Shown one piece after another: positions 24,111-35,638 of a stretch of DNA of 64,000 bases. Below the pieces are notes generated by a model that searched no databases, was not told the DNA's origin, and saw only the letters and a list, made by a program, of their open reading frames with translations. The stretch comes from Isoetes taiwanensis (lineage: Eukaryota > Streptophyta > Lycopodiopsida > Isoetales > Isoetaceae): contig JAJEKV010000036.1 in the NCBI GenBank assembly GCA_021234155.1, positions 5,278,209 through 5,342,208 of the forward strand. Reading direction: 5' to 3'. The stretch's first letter is position 1. Each line of letters begins with the position of its first letter. The position numbers and the translations under genes are program-made.

Positions 24111-26016
24111 GGGTTTTGTGAGGCTTTGAAAATTCTTTGATACCATAGATGATTGCAGATCTCCACTAAGCTGTGCAATTCCAAATCCAGTAATTTTTGC
24201 TCTCAAGTCATTAGTTACCCGGATAGTTTTGCTCTTGATGTACATCTGCAGACTAGTGGCAATTCCAACAATGAGATGCATACAATGGCATTGAGAAACA
24301 AAATATCAATATGGAGAAGAAAGCACAGAATGACATTAAATTCAAGAACACAAAGTGTGTTGATGTAAACAAACGATGGGTTTGAGTATTGATTGCATTG
24401 GTACTATGCTTATCAATCCACATTAAGTTGCTTAGCCAATGTATCAGATAGAAAACGCAGGGCATAACAAAGGACACCAAGGATAGAAACACAAATCACG
24501 TGTTTGCCTAGGCTTAGCAAAAGCGGTTTCTTAAGGATAAATATAACCTGTTTTGCACATCAAAATTTGAATGCAAGGAATGACCTAGAGACCAATCTAA
24601 ATTACAAACAAGTAATCACATTTTACATTAAAAACGTTATAACCACATGCACTCACCTGCACATTTCAAGCCACTTTGAAACCGCTACTCTCGAGCCCCC
24701 AAACCGGTGGGATTACGCCATACTCCGTAAAGCGGCACCAACAAACTCTTTGTTAAATGCATTTTTTCTCTTATCAACTTTGTGCGGGCATTGTGGAACC
24801 TCCGGATAGAAGAGAGCAAAATCGAATTAATTACAGCCATGGCATCATAAATCCATCCCCTAAAACCATCATGGCATCCCGCAAACCATAAATTCATAAG
24901 CTGAGATAAAATATCCGAGCAAAATCTAAGGAATTAGAGAGATTCAAAAGTTTCATGAGAAATCACTTTATTGAAATGGCGGAGGATGCAACGGCCATAG
25001 TTCGCCATTGCCTTTTGTGATCATAACTTGAAGCTCCCTTTGGCGGACCGTGGTAGGGCTTGAGCTTTGTTGGAGCTTAGCAAAAACGCCCGGGCCACCA
25101 GGATTAAAAGGGGCGGGAGCGGTAAGCTTGCTATGGCGCCTTCAAACCCATATCTGGGGCGCCTCTGTAGAAGTGCAAGTGCTAAGCTAGCTTTGGAGGT
25201 TTTAAGCGAAAAAAAGAATAGAGTGAATAAATAACCCCATGTAAGTATGGTGTTTCAACCAGTCGACATTCCAAGAACTCCTTGCTTTCAAATGGCGACG
25301 ACGAGCTTCTGGCTATGGCCGAACATAGATCACTCACACTTACGGTGCAGAGCATTTGCTTCGAAGCAAAGCTTTCTATCCTAACTTAATTACTGCTCTA
25401 TTTCTGCATCCGATGCCTCTGTTCCTTTTCTGGCAAGGCACAGAGAAGTGGCACAGGGATCCGGCGGCTGGTTGAGCCTTGCTTGAAGAGCAAGAAAGAA
25501 GAAAGGAAGGGACGTCATGGTTTTTTTTAGTCTTTTTTTTCATCTCCAGGTGTCAGTACGAGAGCTGCTCAAAGAAATATTAATATCTCAAACTGAATTC
25601 GCTTTTCCAATATAAGGCTCAAACATAACACGTGTCGGCATGAAAATCATTTGCAACGAAATTAGATCAAACAAAATACGAAATGAAAAAAATGAAACTG
25701 CATTACATATGAGTGATAAAATATAGCAGAAATGGATAGGGGGAATGTGTGGCATCCCCACATTGGAAACAACATGCGTATCCTCGTCGTTCACCCATGT
25801 GAATGTCGGATGAACTTACATTCTCCCAATCTGAAAACCACTTACCTGAAATTTTGGGTCTCGAATGCTAATAAATCGAAGCCGCTAGGCAATTGCACCA
25901 AGAACAAGAAAAAAGAAGTCCGAAAAAATGAACAATTATGGATATGGCTCGCCTTGATCTGCGGCCTCAACGTTAGTTTAGTGGTTAATGTTAACTGCTT
26001 CATATAATATCCAAAG
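24111..26016. other. No gene recognised
   Basis: Mixed unique-looking sequence. The stretch 25020-25480 is richer in GC but shows no conserved protein motif in any frame. Confidence 0.45.
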
Positions 26017-26021
26017 TATTC

Positions 26022-26705
26022 TGATACGGCACTAGCTTGGGGGCGTGGCTCAGAGAAAGAATTTGCAGAGACAAACACAGAGGCAAGGGCTTTTTATTTG
26101 ATTAAACATTTAACCTTAGGGGGTTTTAAACTATAGTTTATAAACCATTGAAATGTTAAAGCTATATAAAGGAACTATTGGAATTAAATATCGCTTAAAT
26201 ACAAACAACGAATTATGTAAAGAACGAAATAGTTAAGAATTTGCAACGTAGAAAACGCAGCAAAGAATGGTTGTCCGGAATGCAACCGAACCAGCCCGGA
26301 TCTGTAGAAAAGAAGCCGGATTTGGCATAAAGAGGAAGGGAATCCTGATTTAGCTAGAAAAATACCTTTTGAAAAAGTAGTATAGGAAGCCATCGATCGG
26401 GAGAACCAAAGAGGGAAGCCGGAAGTGTTTTATGGTCCGCTGGCCAAGCTTGCTCTGAACCGCTAGTAGTTGCTAGTTGAATAATTTACGAGTTTAGATT
26501 AACCCGAGAGAATCCCGCAGAGGCTACCAGTTGGATAGCGGAGACTCTCGAGTTGGGAAGGGATTAAGCCCGGTCTTGCTGTGTTTGCAAATCAAGAGCG
26601 GTTGGGTGGATAAGTGGTCCGAGAGAGCTTGATCCGGGGTTCTAGATCATTCTAATTAACCGTGTTTTGTCGGGTTTGCGGCCGAGAAAAAGACCGTTTG
26701 TATCA
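26022..26705 (+). repeat. 5' LTR of the gag-only element
   Basis: 684 bp, TG...CA ends. Compared with the 3' LTR it differs mainly by clustered one-base indels between about 26400 and 26700. Confidence 0.9.
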
Positions 26706-26744
26706 ATTGGTATCGGAGGCGGTAACATCCTAAGATCCCGTGAA

Positions 26745-27966
26745 ATGGCCCGGAACAAATTTAATCTTCCCGGCTTTCGGTATAATCGGGGCTATGAATC
26801 TTTAACTGCTTGCAGATTGCGATCCAGTTGGCATGCCTACATCTACTAGTTTTGAGGAAAATCAAAGGAAACTTGAATATGTAGCAATTCTGTTTGGGCA
26901 TCTTCGGACATATTCCAAGAGACCCCCTTTGCTGCAAGCACGCCACCGGTTACTCCACCACCACCTGATTCTCCTACTACGATTTGCCAATACGGAAATG
27001 GTCCGAATTAAATGGTTGGAGAAGGTAGAAGGAATGTCGCCATATGCGGAGATAAACGAAGTCCGCCAGGAGCCTCCGGGATTCCCGGCCGTGGGAAAGT
27101 TTCTTTGAAAAGGGTTAAAGCTTCTGAGGAAACGTAAACCGCAAGCTATGGACAAATATTTAACCGATGTAGCCAGAATATGGTGGCAAGGACGGAAGAA
27201 ATTGTTACCTCAGATAAAAACATGGGCAGCTTCTAGAAAAGCATTCGAGTCGCACAACTTGCATGCAAATTATTATCTAGATCTTAAAAGACAGTGGGAT
27301 CTTTTTAAGCAAGGGGAACATGAATCGGTACATCATTTTTACTCCAAGTTCTCCTACTTAGCGGTGCAGATGGGAGAATTACAGCCAGGAGGACTCTCTG
27401 AAAGTGAAGTGACGCGAAAATTTGTAGCTGGACTGCGAGATCCATTATATGCAGAGCTATGTTTCGCAGAACCATCGACTATTGATGAAGCGGTGCGAAA
27501 AGCTGAAGCTGCAGAGATGAAACTCAATCCTAGTATAATGCGGTATGATATCTGGGAGGGGTATCCTCAGGAGAAAAATTGTAAGCCAGATAATGGCAAG
27601 GCATCCGAAAGAGAGAATAAGAGGTATCGAGTAAGTGCCATGCTTAGCAACGAAGAAACCCGTACGAAGGGAAGCAATGGGGAACGGGGAACGGCCAAAG
27701 GGCAGGCAAAAGCACCCCCGGGAGGATGTTTCATATGTGGAGGTCCGCACTATAAGAATCAATGCCCAAAAGTTATATCTAAAGCAGATTCTGAGCAATC
27801 CAAGGAGGATACTCGAGCAAAAGCCCGAACATCTGCGCAGATTGCCCATGTTCGTGTTGCAGAAGAAGTTCCTAAAAAAGTTCCCTTGGTTCCCACGCCA
27901 AGTCTGACAAAGAAAAAGCGGAAACTTATGAAAGGAGTCGGCTTCAAATCGGTTATAGATAAGTAG
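26745..27966 (+). pseudogene. Gag of the gag-only element (capsid and zinc knuckle), frameshifted
   Basis: It starts at ATG 26745 (MARNKFNLPGFRY), shifts frame near 26830, meets TGA at 27106-27108 and reads on from 27148 to 27966. The last part shows the Retrotrans_gag pattern (DVARIWWQGRKK, HFYSKFSYLAVQMGEL, KFVAGLRDPLYAEL). It ends with a zinc knuckle CFICGGPHYKNQC (CX2CX3HX4C, a spacing common in plant Ty3/gypsy gag) and a basic tail. No protease or polymerase follows. Gag packages element RNA into particles. Confidence 0.85.
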
Positions 27967-28306
27967 AGTAACACGTCAGTGTAGACATGTGTTTGTTGTA
28001 TGGTTTGAGCATTGTATTCATTTGGTTTGAGATAATGAAAGTTTAGTTTCAAATGAATGTTGCTCTAGAGTTAGAAGGGGGCAACTGTGAACCGCAGCAC
28101 AGAAGCCAGGACCCTTAGAATTGTTAGGCAGATGGTAAGTTTACCAGCCTAGAAGAAATCCTTTCAAAGCAGATAGTCAGGTGACTAGCTTGGAAAGAAA
28201 GGTGAATATTCCAGCAAAGCGGATAGTCAGTTAACTAGCTTTGGGAAAGATTGTTATTTCCCTAAGGCAGATGATCGAGGACGATCAGCCTTGGGAAGGA
28301 GGGAAT

Positions 28307-28987
28307 TGATACGGCACTAGCTTGGGGCGTGGCTCGGAAGAAGAATTTGCGAGACAAACACGCGAGGCAAGGGCTTTTTATTTGATTAAACATTTAACCT
28401 TAGGGGGTTTTAAACTATAGTTTATAAACCATTGAAATGTTAAAGCTATATAAAGGAACTATTGGAATTAAATATCGCTTAAATACAAACAACGAATTAT
28501 GTAAAGAACGAAATAGTTAAGAATTTGCAACGTAGAAAACGCAGCAAAGAATGGTTGTCCGGAATGCAACCGAACCAGCCCGGATCTGTAGAAAAGAAGC
28601 CGGATTTGGCATAAAGAGGAAGGGAATCCTGATTTAGCTAGAAAAATACCTTTTGAAAAAGTAGTATAGGAAGCCATCGATCGGGAGAACCAAAGAGGGA
28701 AGCCGAAGTGTTTTATGGTCCGTGGCCAAGCTTGCTCTGAGCGCTAGTAGTTGCTAATTGAATAATTTCGAGTTTAGATTAACCCGGAGAATCCCGGAGA
28801 GGCTACCAGTTGGATAGCGAGACTCGAGTTGGGAAGGGATTAAGCCCGGTCTTTGCCGTGTTTGCAAATCAAGAGCGGGTTGGGTGGATAAGTGGTCTTG
28901 AGAAAGCTTGATCACGGAGTTCTAGATCATTACGATTAACCGTGTTTGTCGGTTTTTCGCGGCGAGAAAAAAAGACCGTTTGTATCA
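28307..28987 (+). repeat. 3' LTR of the gag-only element
   Basis: 681 bp, TG...CA ends, preceded by a purine tract at 28293-28306. Confidence 0.9.
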
Positions 28988-28992
28988 TATTC

Positions 28993-29145
28993 CTTCCTTT
29001 CTGTGGTTTGGCAATAGCTTGCGTGTTGCGCTACAGTCGATTCCATGTTCTTTGCATAGTTTTTTGCTTCGCTGATGGTGATTGGCCTGCAGTTTCTTAC
29101 TTGCCTCTTGAGTTCATGTTGAAGATCTCCAATGTATCCTTCCAT
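28993..29145 (-). pseudogene. Ty3/gypsy gag fragment
   Basis: The minus frame contains GYIGDLQHELKRQVRNCRP followed by ITISEAKNYAKNMES. This is the GLxxxLRxxVxxxxPxTLxEAxxxAxxxE pattern at the end of Ty3 capsid domains. The gag-only element above inserted next to or inside this remnant. Confidence 0.5.
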
Positions 29146-29381
29146 GGCTTCTTTCCCTAGGAGTGAAGCATTATAGACTCTTCAGGCTCATGTATGTACG
29201 CGTATCCCTTGTGTTAATCTTGCTCAAGACCGCATTTGCTCCATCATGAAATCGTTTGGGATTTAATCTTTGTGGAAGCTTTCAAGGAACTCCTTCTATT
29301 TTTTAGTAGTACCCTCCTCCGTTTTCACAAGGTTTATCTACCAAATGCAAGCTGCCCCAGTTAGCCTTTCCACTATTACCT

Positions 29382-29700
29382 TTATACATTTAGACCATCT
29401 CCTAATAAGAAGTTTATATTGTTTAGACAATTGTCTCTAGACTGCAACATTTCAATCATGAAAGCACTTATATTATCACTTGGGATTGCAAAAAATGTAT
29501 GAAGAGTATTCGCAGCTATATGGTAACTTTCCCTCCACAGATTATAGACAGGACATCTAATCAACACATGCTCCTCAGCTTCAATCTCTACCCCTCCATA
29601 AACCTTGCAGTCTTGCATTTCTCTTGGGATAATTTTACCCCATCTCCCTATCTCTATCTCAAAATAAAGAGAAAACCAAATTATACTGATCACATGTCTT
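29382..29700 (-). pseudogene. LINE C-terminal (zf-RVT-like) fragment
   Basis: The minus frame reads GRWGKIIPREMQDCKVYGG, then EAEEHVLIRCPVYNLWRE. This is the (C)xxC...EEHxLxxCPxY pattern found after the reverse transcriptase in plant non-LTR elements. One cysteine is replaced by Tyr. No reverse-transcriptase part remains. Confidence 0.55.
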
Positions 29701-29709
29701 TTCTTGATG

Positions 29710-29750
29710 AGGAGGAGGCAAGGAGGGAGGGAGGGAGGGAGGGAGGGATA
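29710..29750. repeat. (GGGA)n microsatellite
   Basis: Pure GGGA steps after a short GGA run. Frames across it are artefacts. Confidence 0.9.
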
Positions 29751-29867
29751 TAGAGAAAATATTAATGTCTTCACTCAATATATCAATTAAACTTAAATAC
29801 AGTTAATAGATTACAAGCATGATGATAATAACCACGAAATTGAAAATAGCAACATAAAGAAAAAGAA

Positions 29868-30215
29868 CTTGAAAAACCTCCAGAGGGGCTGATCGTGCAA
29901 GCCACGCTACAATAGACCTAGATATAACAATGAGGGGTTGGTTGCGCGTGCCACGCAAAAAAAAATGAATATAACTTTGAAAAGAATTTTGAAAAACATC
30001 CAGAGGGGCTGGTCATGCATGCCACGCTACAATAAACCTCTATAATAAGGAGGGGTTGGTCGTGTGCCACTCGAACAAAAAATGAATATAACTTTGAAAA
30101 GAGCTTAAAAGAACTTGAAAAGAAAACCTTCAGAGAGACCGGTCATGCGTGCCACGCGACAAAAAACCTCTATAACAAGGAGGGGCTTGTCATGCGTGCT
30201 AGGTGCATATAAATA
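29868..30215. repeat. Tandem repeat with a period of about 118 bp
   Basis: Three diverged units start near 29868, 29983 and 30102. Each has a cctccagaggggctggtc-like block, a gtgccacgc block and a gaatataactttgaaaag block. Confidence 0.8.
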
Positions 30216-30226
30216 ACAATAACTTG

Positions 30227-30480
30227 CTGCAAATCGAGGGCCCAAAAAACCTAGAATGCTCATGGTATTGTCCACATATTTTTTATCGTATTTCGCGAAT
30301 GTAAACTCCGTTTCAGCTGAAAGTTATCGCGTTGGAAAGGTCCCTCATAATCGAGGGCACAAAAAACCCTGAAGTGCTCATGGTATTGTCCACATATTTT
30401 TTATCGTATTTGGCGAATTTAAACTTCGTTTCAGCTGAAATTTATCGCGTTGAAAAGCTCCCTCGGAGATCTTTCTGAAA
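30227..30480. repeat. Second tandem repeat, also with a period of about 117 bp
   Basis: Two units starting at aatcgagggcacaaaaaacc (about 30233 and 30350), each containing ttttttatcgtatttsgcga and gtttcagctgaaakttatcg. Weakly similar blocks continue to about 30800. Confidence 0.8.
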
Positions 30481-30959
30481 GTATGTGACTGGCATGTGTT
30501 TGAATAGTGTTTCCATAGCAAAAACACAGATTTACAGCCTGCACCACCACTTTGTAGTCCATATTACATTTTTGTTCATATCTATTTCTCTGTGACTCGG
30601 TTTCTCACGAACTTTATACATTGGAAAGCTCTCTCAGAGTATTTCAAAAATATTTTATATTGCTGATGTTTGGACAAGACTTCAGAGCAAAAACAACAGA
30701 TTTTTATCGCTGGTTTTAGGGTTTCCATTATTCAATTTTCCAGCACTATATACTTTTCTTCATATCTATTGATCTGCAGCTACGTTTTGGGAGCAATGCA
30801 TATCACTGGAATGCTTGTTCTGTGATGATTCTAAAGACATGTGGTTTGCACAATTTGCTTAAGATCTGAAAGGAGAAAACAACAAGTTTTTACAACCTGA
30901 TTCTAAGATGGGACTCGGAGGGTATGATACCATTCAATCACTTTGGATTCAAGCATTTA

Positions 30960-31425
30960 CATGTTGGAGCCTTACAGACGGGCACCTGTAAGGGGGAAAA
31001 CCATTGCTATTTTTCATTTCAGACAAGTGTCTGTAAGCTGGTAGAGGTTGCACTAGAGACTGCGTTTGATTTATGCATTTGAACACTTTCAGACGGGTGT
31101 CTGTAAGGTGAAAGAGCCTGCACTTGTAGGTATCGCTTTGGATTCAAACATTTGCATGCTGGAGGCATTCAGACGGGGGTCTGTAAGAAAGAGATCATTG
31201 CCACTATTCATCTGAAACAATTGTCTATAAGGTGGTAGAGGTTGCACTAGAGGCTGCACTTGAATTCTGCACTTGGACACTTCGGACAGGTGCCTGTAAG
31301 GTGACAAAGCCTGCGCCTGCTTCTGACATGTGGAAGCTTTCAAACGGGCGTCTGTAAGGGGACAGGGGTTGTGCATTATCAAAGTGCTTGGAGGCTTTTA
31401 GACAAGCGTCTGTAGGGTGATACCC
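30960..31425 (+). repeat. Array of about eight hairpin motifs upstream of the split LINE
   Basis: The motif cagacgggtgtctgtaag (arms CAGAC and GTCTG, 4-bp loop) recurs with changes near 30975, 31020, 31090, 31170, 31215, 31286, 31343 and 31400. Between motifs, two kinds of linker alternate (ggtggtagaggttgcactagag and ggtgaaagagcctgcac types). It probably forms the 5' untranslated part of the following LINE. Confidence 0.75.
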
Positions 31426-31430
31426 TAATT

Positions 31431-32930
31431 ATGGCAACTCTAGTGATAGAAGAGCCGGACGAGCCCTGCGTCCCTTCATCCCACCCCACTGATATGCATG
31501 TGGATGGTGCTGACGCGCAGTCCCCTCTACGTAGCACAGACATGGTGGTAAAACTTCTACTAGGAGAGTACATAGATGCCATCCCCAATCACAGACCAGA
31601 TAACACTTGCAAAATTGACAGGTGCACACTGGAGAAGCACGGGAAAAGTCTCGTGCAACAAGCATAGCTTGGCAAGCATGTGACAGATACTCTAGCCTAG
31701 CGGCAAGCCATATCCGTGCTTCACCACCACCAAACCAGGCAGTTGAGAAGCACTGGAAACAGGTTCAAGTAATAGCAAAGGCCAACAGAGCTCGAATTGT
31801 TTGCTTGGCAAAGGAGATGCAGGCCTCCACACCCAAATTGCTCAAGAGGCAGCTGGCTACTGAAAAACAGCGTGTTTCTAGCATGGAGACCCGCATACAG
31901 CACCTGGAGGATGGCCTTCGCCTAGTGCACTTTGAAAGGCAGAAGGACAAGAAGAGTCTCGCTGACATGCAGGCCCGCATGGATTCCTTATCCACCGCCA
32001 TTGAAATCATGACATAGGCCAAGCAACGTGCTGAGCAGAGACAATGAAAACCATCTTCCGCCTTCGATTAGAGGCTGAGGAGGCTGCTACTGTGATGTGA
32101 AAAGTCCAAGCCGCTTTTGAAGAGAGTCAGTGACAATTGAGAACCCTTCAAACTAGGGTCGAGACACAAGAAGTGGCCTCATCTGCGATGAACCCTATGC
32201 TAGACTCTAAACTACGAGTTGGAGCATAGCTCTGCGACTCCCGAGATCGAAGGTCGCGGAGCGAGGGGCAGCCATTCTTTGAACAAGGCAAGGGCCTCCA
32301 TGCAGAGGCTCATGAGCAATTGCAGTGGTGCATGCGTGAATTGACAAGGCAGCAAAAATTCCAACAGGAGCTAAGCTCCCGGCTTCAGAAAGAAGAGACC
32401 ACTATACATGTCACGGTAGTCCCACCTGCCCAAGAGTCTACATGGCGTCAGCCAAGACTGCCTATTACTACACTGCCAAGCCGCTCCATGCCACCACCGC
32501 CCCAATGTAGGCCACAACCTATGGCCCCTCCCCCCCCAACACAGCAAACAACACCTGTTGTGCCAGGCAGGATTGACTCAACAATCAGAGAGCTCCTGGA
32601 GCTGAGACGGAGAAGCCACAATGTGGTGGTACGTGGCTTGATAGAAGAGGCAGGGGAGGACCTCATTAACTGGCTCTAGATGTTGATTCTCGCGCGAATG
32701 ACATTCCACACGGTGGTACACATTATTAGGGCGAGACGCCATGGTATCCAGGGCCCAAACCGCCCCCGAGTAGTCACATTCACAGTATGGGACGCGCAAG
32801 TGAAAGTAGTCATCCTGCGCCAGGGTAGACAGCTGAAGGGGACTGCTTTATATGTTGACCGAGACCTGAACCCCGCCCAACAAGAAGACCCAGCGCCGCA
32901 CGAAGGCCAAAGTTAAAAGCATTCTCGAGG
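31431..32930 (+). pseudogene. LINE ORF1-like protein (coiled coil, Pro-rich linker, RRM-like end)
   Basis: Successive frames read 31431-31667, 31622-32017, 32320-32679 and 32680-32916. The second has a heptad-rich coiled coil (LATEKQRVSSMETRIQHLE). The third has a proline-rich stretch, then RSHNVVVRGLIEEAGEDL. The last, after a TAG at 32677-32679, has RPRVVTFTVWD and RQLKGTALYVDRDL. This order matches L1/CR1-type ORF1 proteins (RNA-binding chaperones of the retrotransposon particle). The assignment is by layout and short motifs only. Confidence 0.6.
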
Positions 32931-33102
32931 CGGGGAGGAGTTGCGGGGCTGATTCGGTCAAGGGATGCAAATTTTAGGTCGCCAAATCTTTGCTGCGAAT
33001 CCTGCGAACCCTCCAGCAGGTAACCATGCCAAGGCTTAGCTTTTTCTGTGCGCCGCCACTCCGGTTGCCTTACCTTGCATTTGCTTTCGCACATCTCATG
33101 CT

Positions 33103-33439
33103 TTGCTTTCATACGCCATCCCCCATTCTCGCCCCATCAGAATCTCGGTTGCGACCCACATAACAAATAGGAATTGTGCCTCCGCATGGTCTCCTAGAAT
33201 TGTTGGGGCTTCTCATGGCAGAAGGGAGGTAGTCTCAACTTGGTTGCTGCAGACATGGATCTCATCTTCCTCATGGAAATATGGGAGCATGCAGGACACA
33301 GGATACCCAACTTGCCAGGATACCAGCGCTACTCAATCTTCAATGATTGCCGCGGAGAAAGCGGAGGCATGGGGGTTACTGCTAATTACGACGACCTTGG
33401 CACAGTCAATCAACTTGTTCAAGACATAAGCATAACCGG
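33103..33439 (+). pseudogene. LINE ORF2 N-terminal part (endonuclease)
   Basis: Frame 33240 reads DLIFLMEIWEHAGHRIP, then SGGMGVTANYDD. This fits the xLxExW...GGxx block of apurinic-type endonucleases. The start is in another frame. The insertion at 33440 cuts the domain before its GDFN block, which appears at 62620. Confidence 0.65.
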
Positions 33440-34779
33440 TGTGATGCTCCCAGAATCTATACAATGCTCCCATCGTACAAATACGGGAATTCCCCTCTTA
33501 TGGCGACTACATCACCATGGTAAGGCCCTCCGTCGTACTCGGACCACTTGGGATGGCCAACTGTCCGGGCAAGGAACATGAAGGTGTTATTCCTCCCACG
33601 TCCTCTATGGGAAACCTATACAGCGGAAGCATACATACACGTTAGCATACAACAATCATGCTAAAATAATATACCACCACGAAAGGTGGCCCATCCATCA
33701 TCATCAACGAAAAGATAGTACAACCATAATATCATGAAATAAACACCATGACAAGGTGCTACCCTGGGGCTCAGACTCCAAGGGGGTCAACTGACGGTCC
33801 AGGTCTCAAGATATCAACAGACGGAAGTATAACATGGAGTTGGCTGGCATAAGACAATGGCTAGAGTAGTCCACTCAATCCGCCCTCATGTGCACACTTT
33901 GCAGATAGGCTGAATCATGCTATGACGTGCTTGTAGCCCTCCGGAGACGCAATCCCAAGGAATCACCCTTCGGGACTACTCCGGGTTACATCTTCCCGGC
34001 CCGATGAGGCAGGTCAGAGAGGAGTCTCCTTCCCGAGCATGACGGATCCCTGGGTGTGCTGAAGAACACGTGCCGCATCAACGACCCCCGCATCCGTACC
34101 CGACTTACTCCCCCAAATCTAAAGGCCGGCTCACCTGCACGTTCGAGTCCAGGATGTCCATATAGGCACGTCCCTGCGACCCATGGAGTGTCAGAACCAT
34201 ACCCGGCCCACACACAGTGACCGGCTATAAGCCTAGCACACTATAGGAGTCCTGTAGCCACGCTAGGCAAGACCTCACCCCCGATTCACCATCATACTCG
34301 TTATCTGGTGTTGAACCACATCATAGCATCCACAGCCAGGTTGGCTCTTGTGCACAGGCCGCATTTATTGGGTATTAAGGGGTCTAGCTAGAGACATCTC
34401 TACTGCTAAGAGGCTTTTAGGTCTCTACCCTTCCCTTAATTTTCCAATACACGGAATAAGCGGAAAGAAAGAATATAAACACCATCTAAGTATCCAGAAC
34501 GACATCCAAAAGAGAATTTAATCATTCCATCTACTCAAAGAAGTGTCAGCAGAATAGAAGCTATTTAAAGACTAACCAGTCTCTTGGCTGGAGCCGTTGT
34601 CATGGAAGGCTTCCATAGCTTGAGGTTGTAGGTAGGTATTGGCAAAAATGGGCTAAAGCTGGTAGCTGCTGCTCCTCTTCACTCTCCAATTCGAATTTGG
34701 GTTGAAATGGGGGGTAGGGCCCCTATTTCTCCAACCAAAATAGCAAGTCCCTCCTGGCCAATCGATTTGGGCGATGCTT
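33440..34779 (-). repeat. 3' LTR of element E (5' end lost)
   Basis: Collinear with 61204-62220 of the right LTR over about 1 kb (for example cctggggctcagactccaag at 33768 and 61205). It also has about 330 bp of LTR end that the right copy lost. At 34780 it switches abruptly to family F sequence. Confidence 0.85.
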
Positions 34780-35638
34780 GTCTTCAGCGGGATCGAGAGG
34801 CATGGATGCATTAGGGGATGCGGGCGGGTCAAGGACGGGTAATTAGTCATGTTGTTGTGCAAAGCCGCCTTTGTCTGGGCAATAGGCTGGTTTAGTATGT
34901 TAGTTCAGCCTTAGAGGCCTTATAGATCCCGAGATCATAAGCTCTAACAAAGGAACCTAACTCTAGATGTTTAGGTAGATAGATTAGATGTTATTCTTCA
35001 TTTCAGTTCTGTGGTTGATATCTTTATTTCACTTTGTGACCTCCATGTATTGGGAAGGGGGGTAGAGGCCTGTGTAGCAGATGATCTTAGATAGCCTACT
35101 AGTACTCAATTACATGCGGCCCGTGCACAGGAGCCCGCCTGGTTGTGGGTGGCCGGGCTAGACCGGTTGATAAGGAGGAACTTGTCTCATCACGGACTGA
35201 CCCCTCTGGTGTGTAAAGCCTACCGGGGGTCTATGCGGCCTAGGCTTAATGGCTTGTCACTGAGTGTGGGCAAGGCATGAGCTCGACACCTCTTGGGTGT
35301 TGCGTCACCTTCAATGTGGTTCAAGTCAAATACGGGCAGTGGCCCTCTAGCCGCCTGTGATGGGCATGGATACCTCTGGAGGGGAGGTGACTCTCCTCCT
35401 GCCTCATCGGGACTGGGGAGATGCAACCCAGCAGTAACCCCTTTGGCTATGCACCCAGCATGCTATGGTCAGGCCCCAATACTTTTCAACCTACTTTGCA
35501 AAGTGTGCACGGGAGGGGCGGATGGAGTTGACTACCCTAAATCCATTTGCCATGAATTCTGTCTGCAATGACTTCTGGAGGCCCAAACCATCAGTTATAC
35601 CGCCTTGAGTCTGAGCCCTGGGTAGGATTTCCCCTTGC
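34780..35638 (+). repeat. Family F LTR fragment, plus orientation
   Basis: Inverted copy of 48660-49365. Element A inserted into it, and its continuation is 48556-48658. It joins element E LTR sequence at 34780. Confidence 0.75.

Larger units (their letters stand above)
26022..28987 (+). mobile_element. Complete gag-only (TR-GAG-like) LTR retrotransposon, non-autonomous
   Basis: It is bounded by the target-site duplication TATTC (26017-26021 and 28988-28992). Two LTRs begin TGATACGGCAC and end TTTGTATCA. A primer-binding site follows the 5' LTR (tggtatcggaggc, near the initiator-Met tRNA site). A purine tract (gggaaggagggaat) precedes the 3' LTR. Only gag is encoded. The layout matches the terminal-repeat-with-gag (TR-GAG) class of non-autonomous Ty3/gypsy derivatives. 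Pol would have to be supplied by another element. Confidence 0.9.
31431..33439 (+). mobile_element. Split non-LTR retrotransposon, 5' part (continues at 62431)
   Basis: It holds an ORF1-like region and the start of an endonuclease ORF, cut at 33439 by the nested LTR elements. The 5-bp sequence ACCGG is present on both sides of the insertion (33435-33439 and 62431-62435). The endonuclease continues on the right side. Several stops and shifts show that it is dead. Confidence 0.85.

Noticed and set aside
29499-29753. 84-codon plus-strand frame ending in Arg/Glu/Gly repeats
   Set aside because: Its end is the (GGGA)n tract, and the rest is antisense to the LINE C-terminal fragment.
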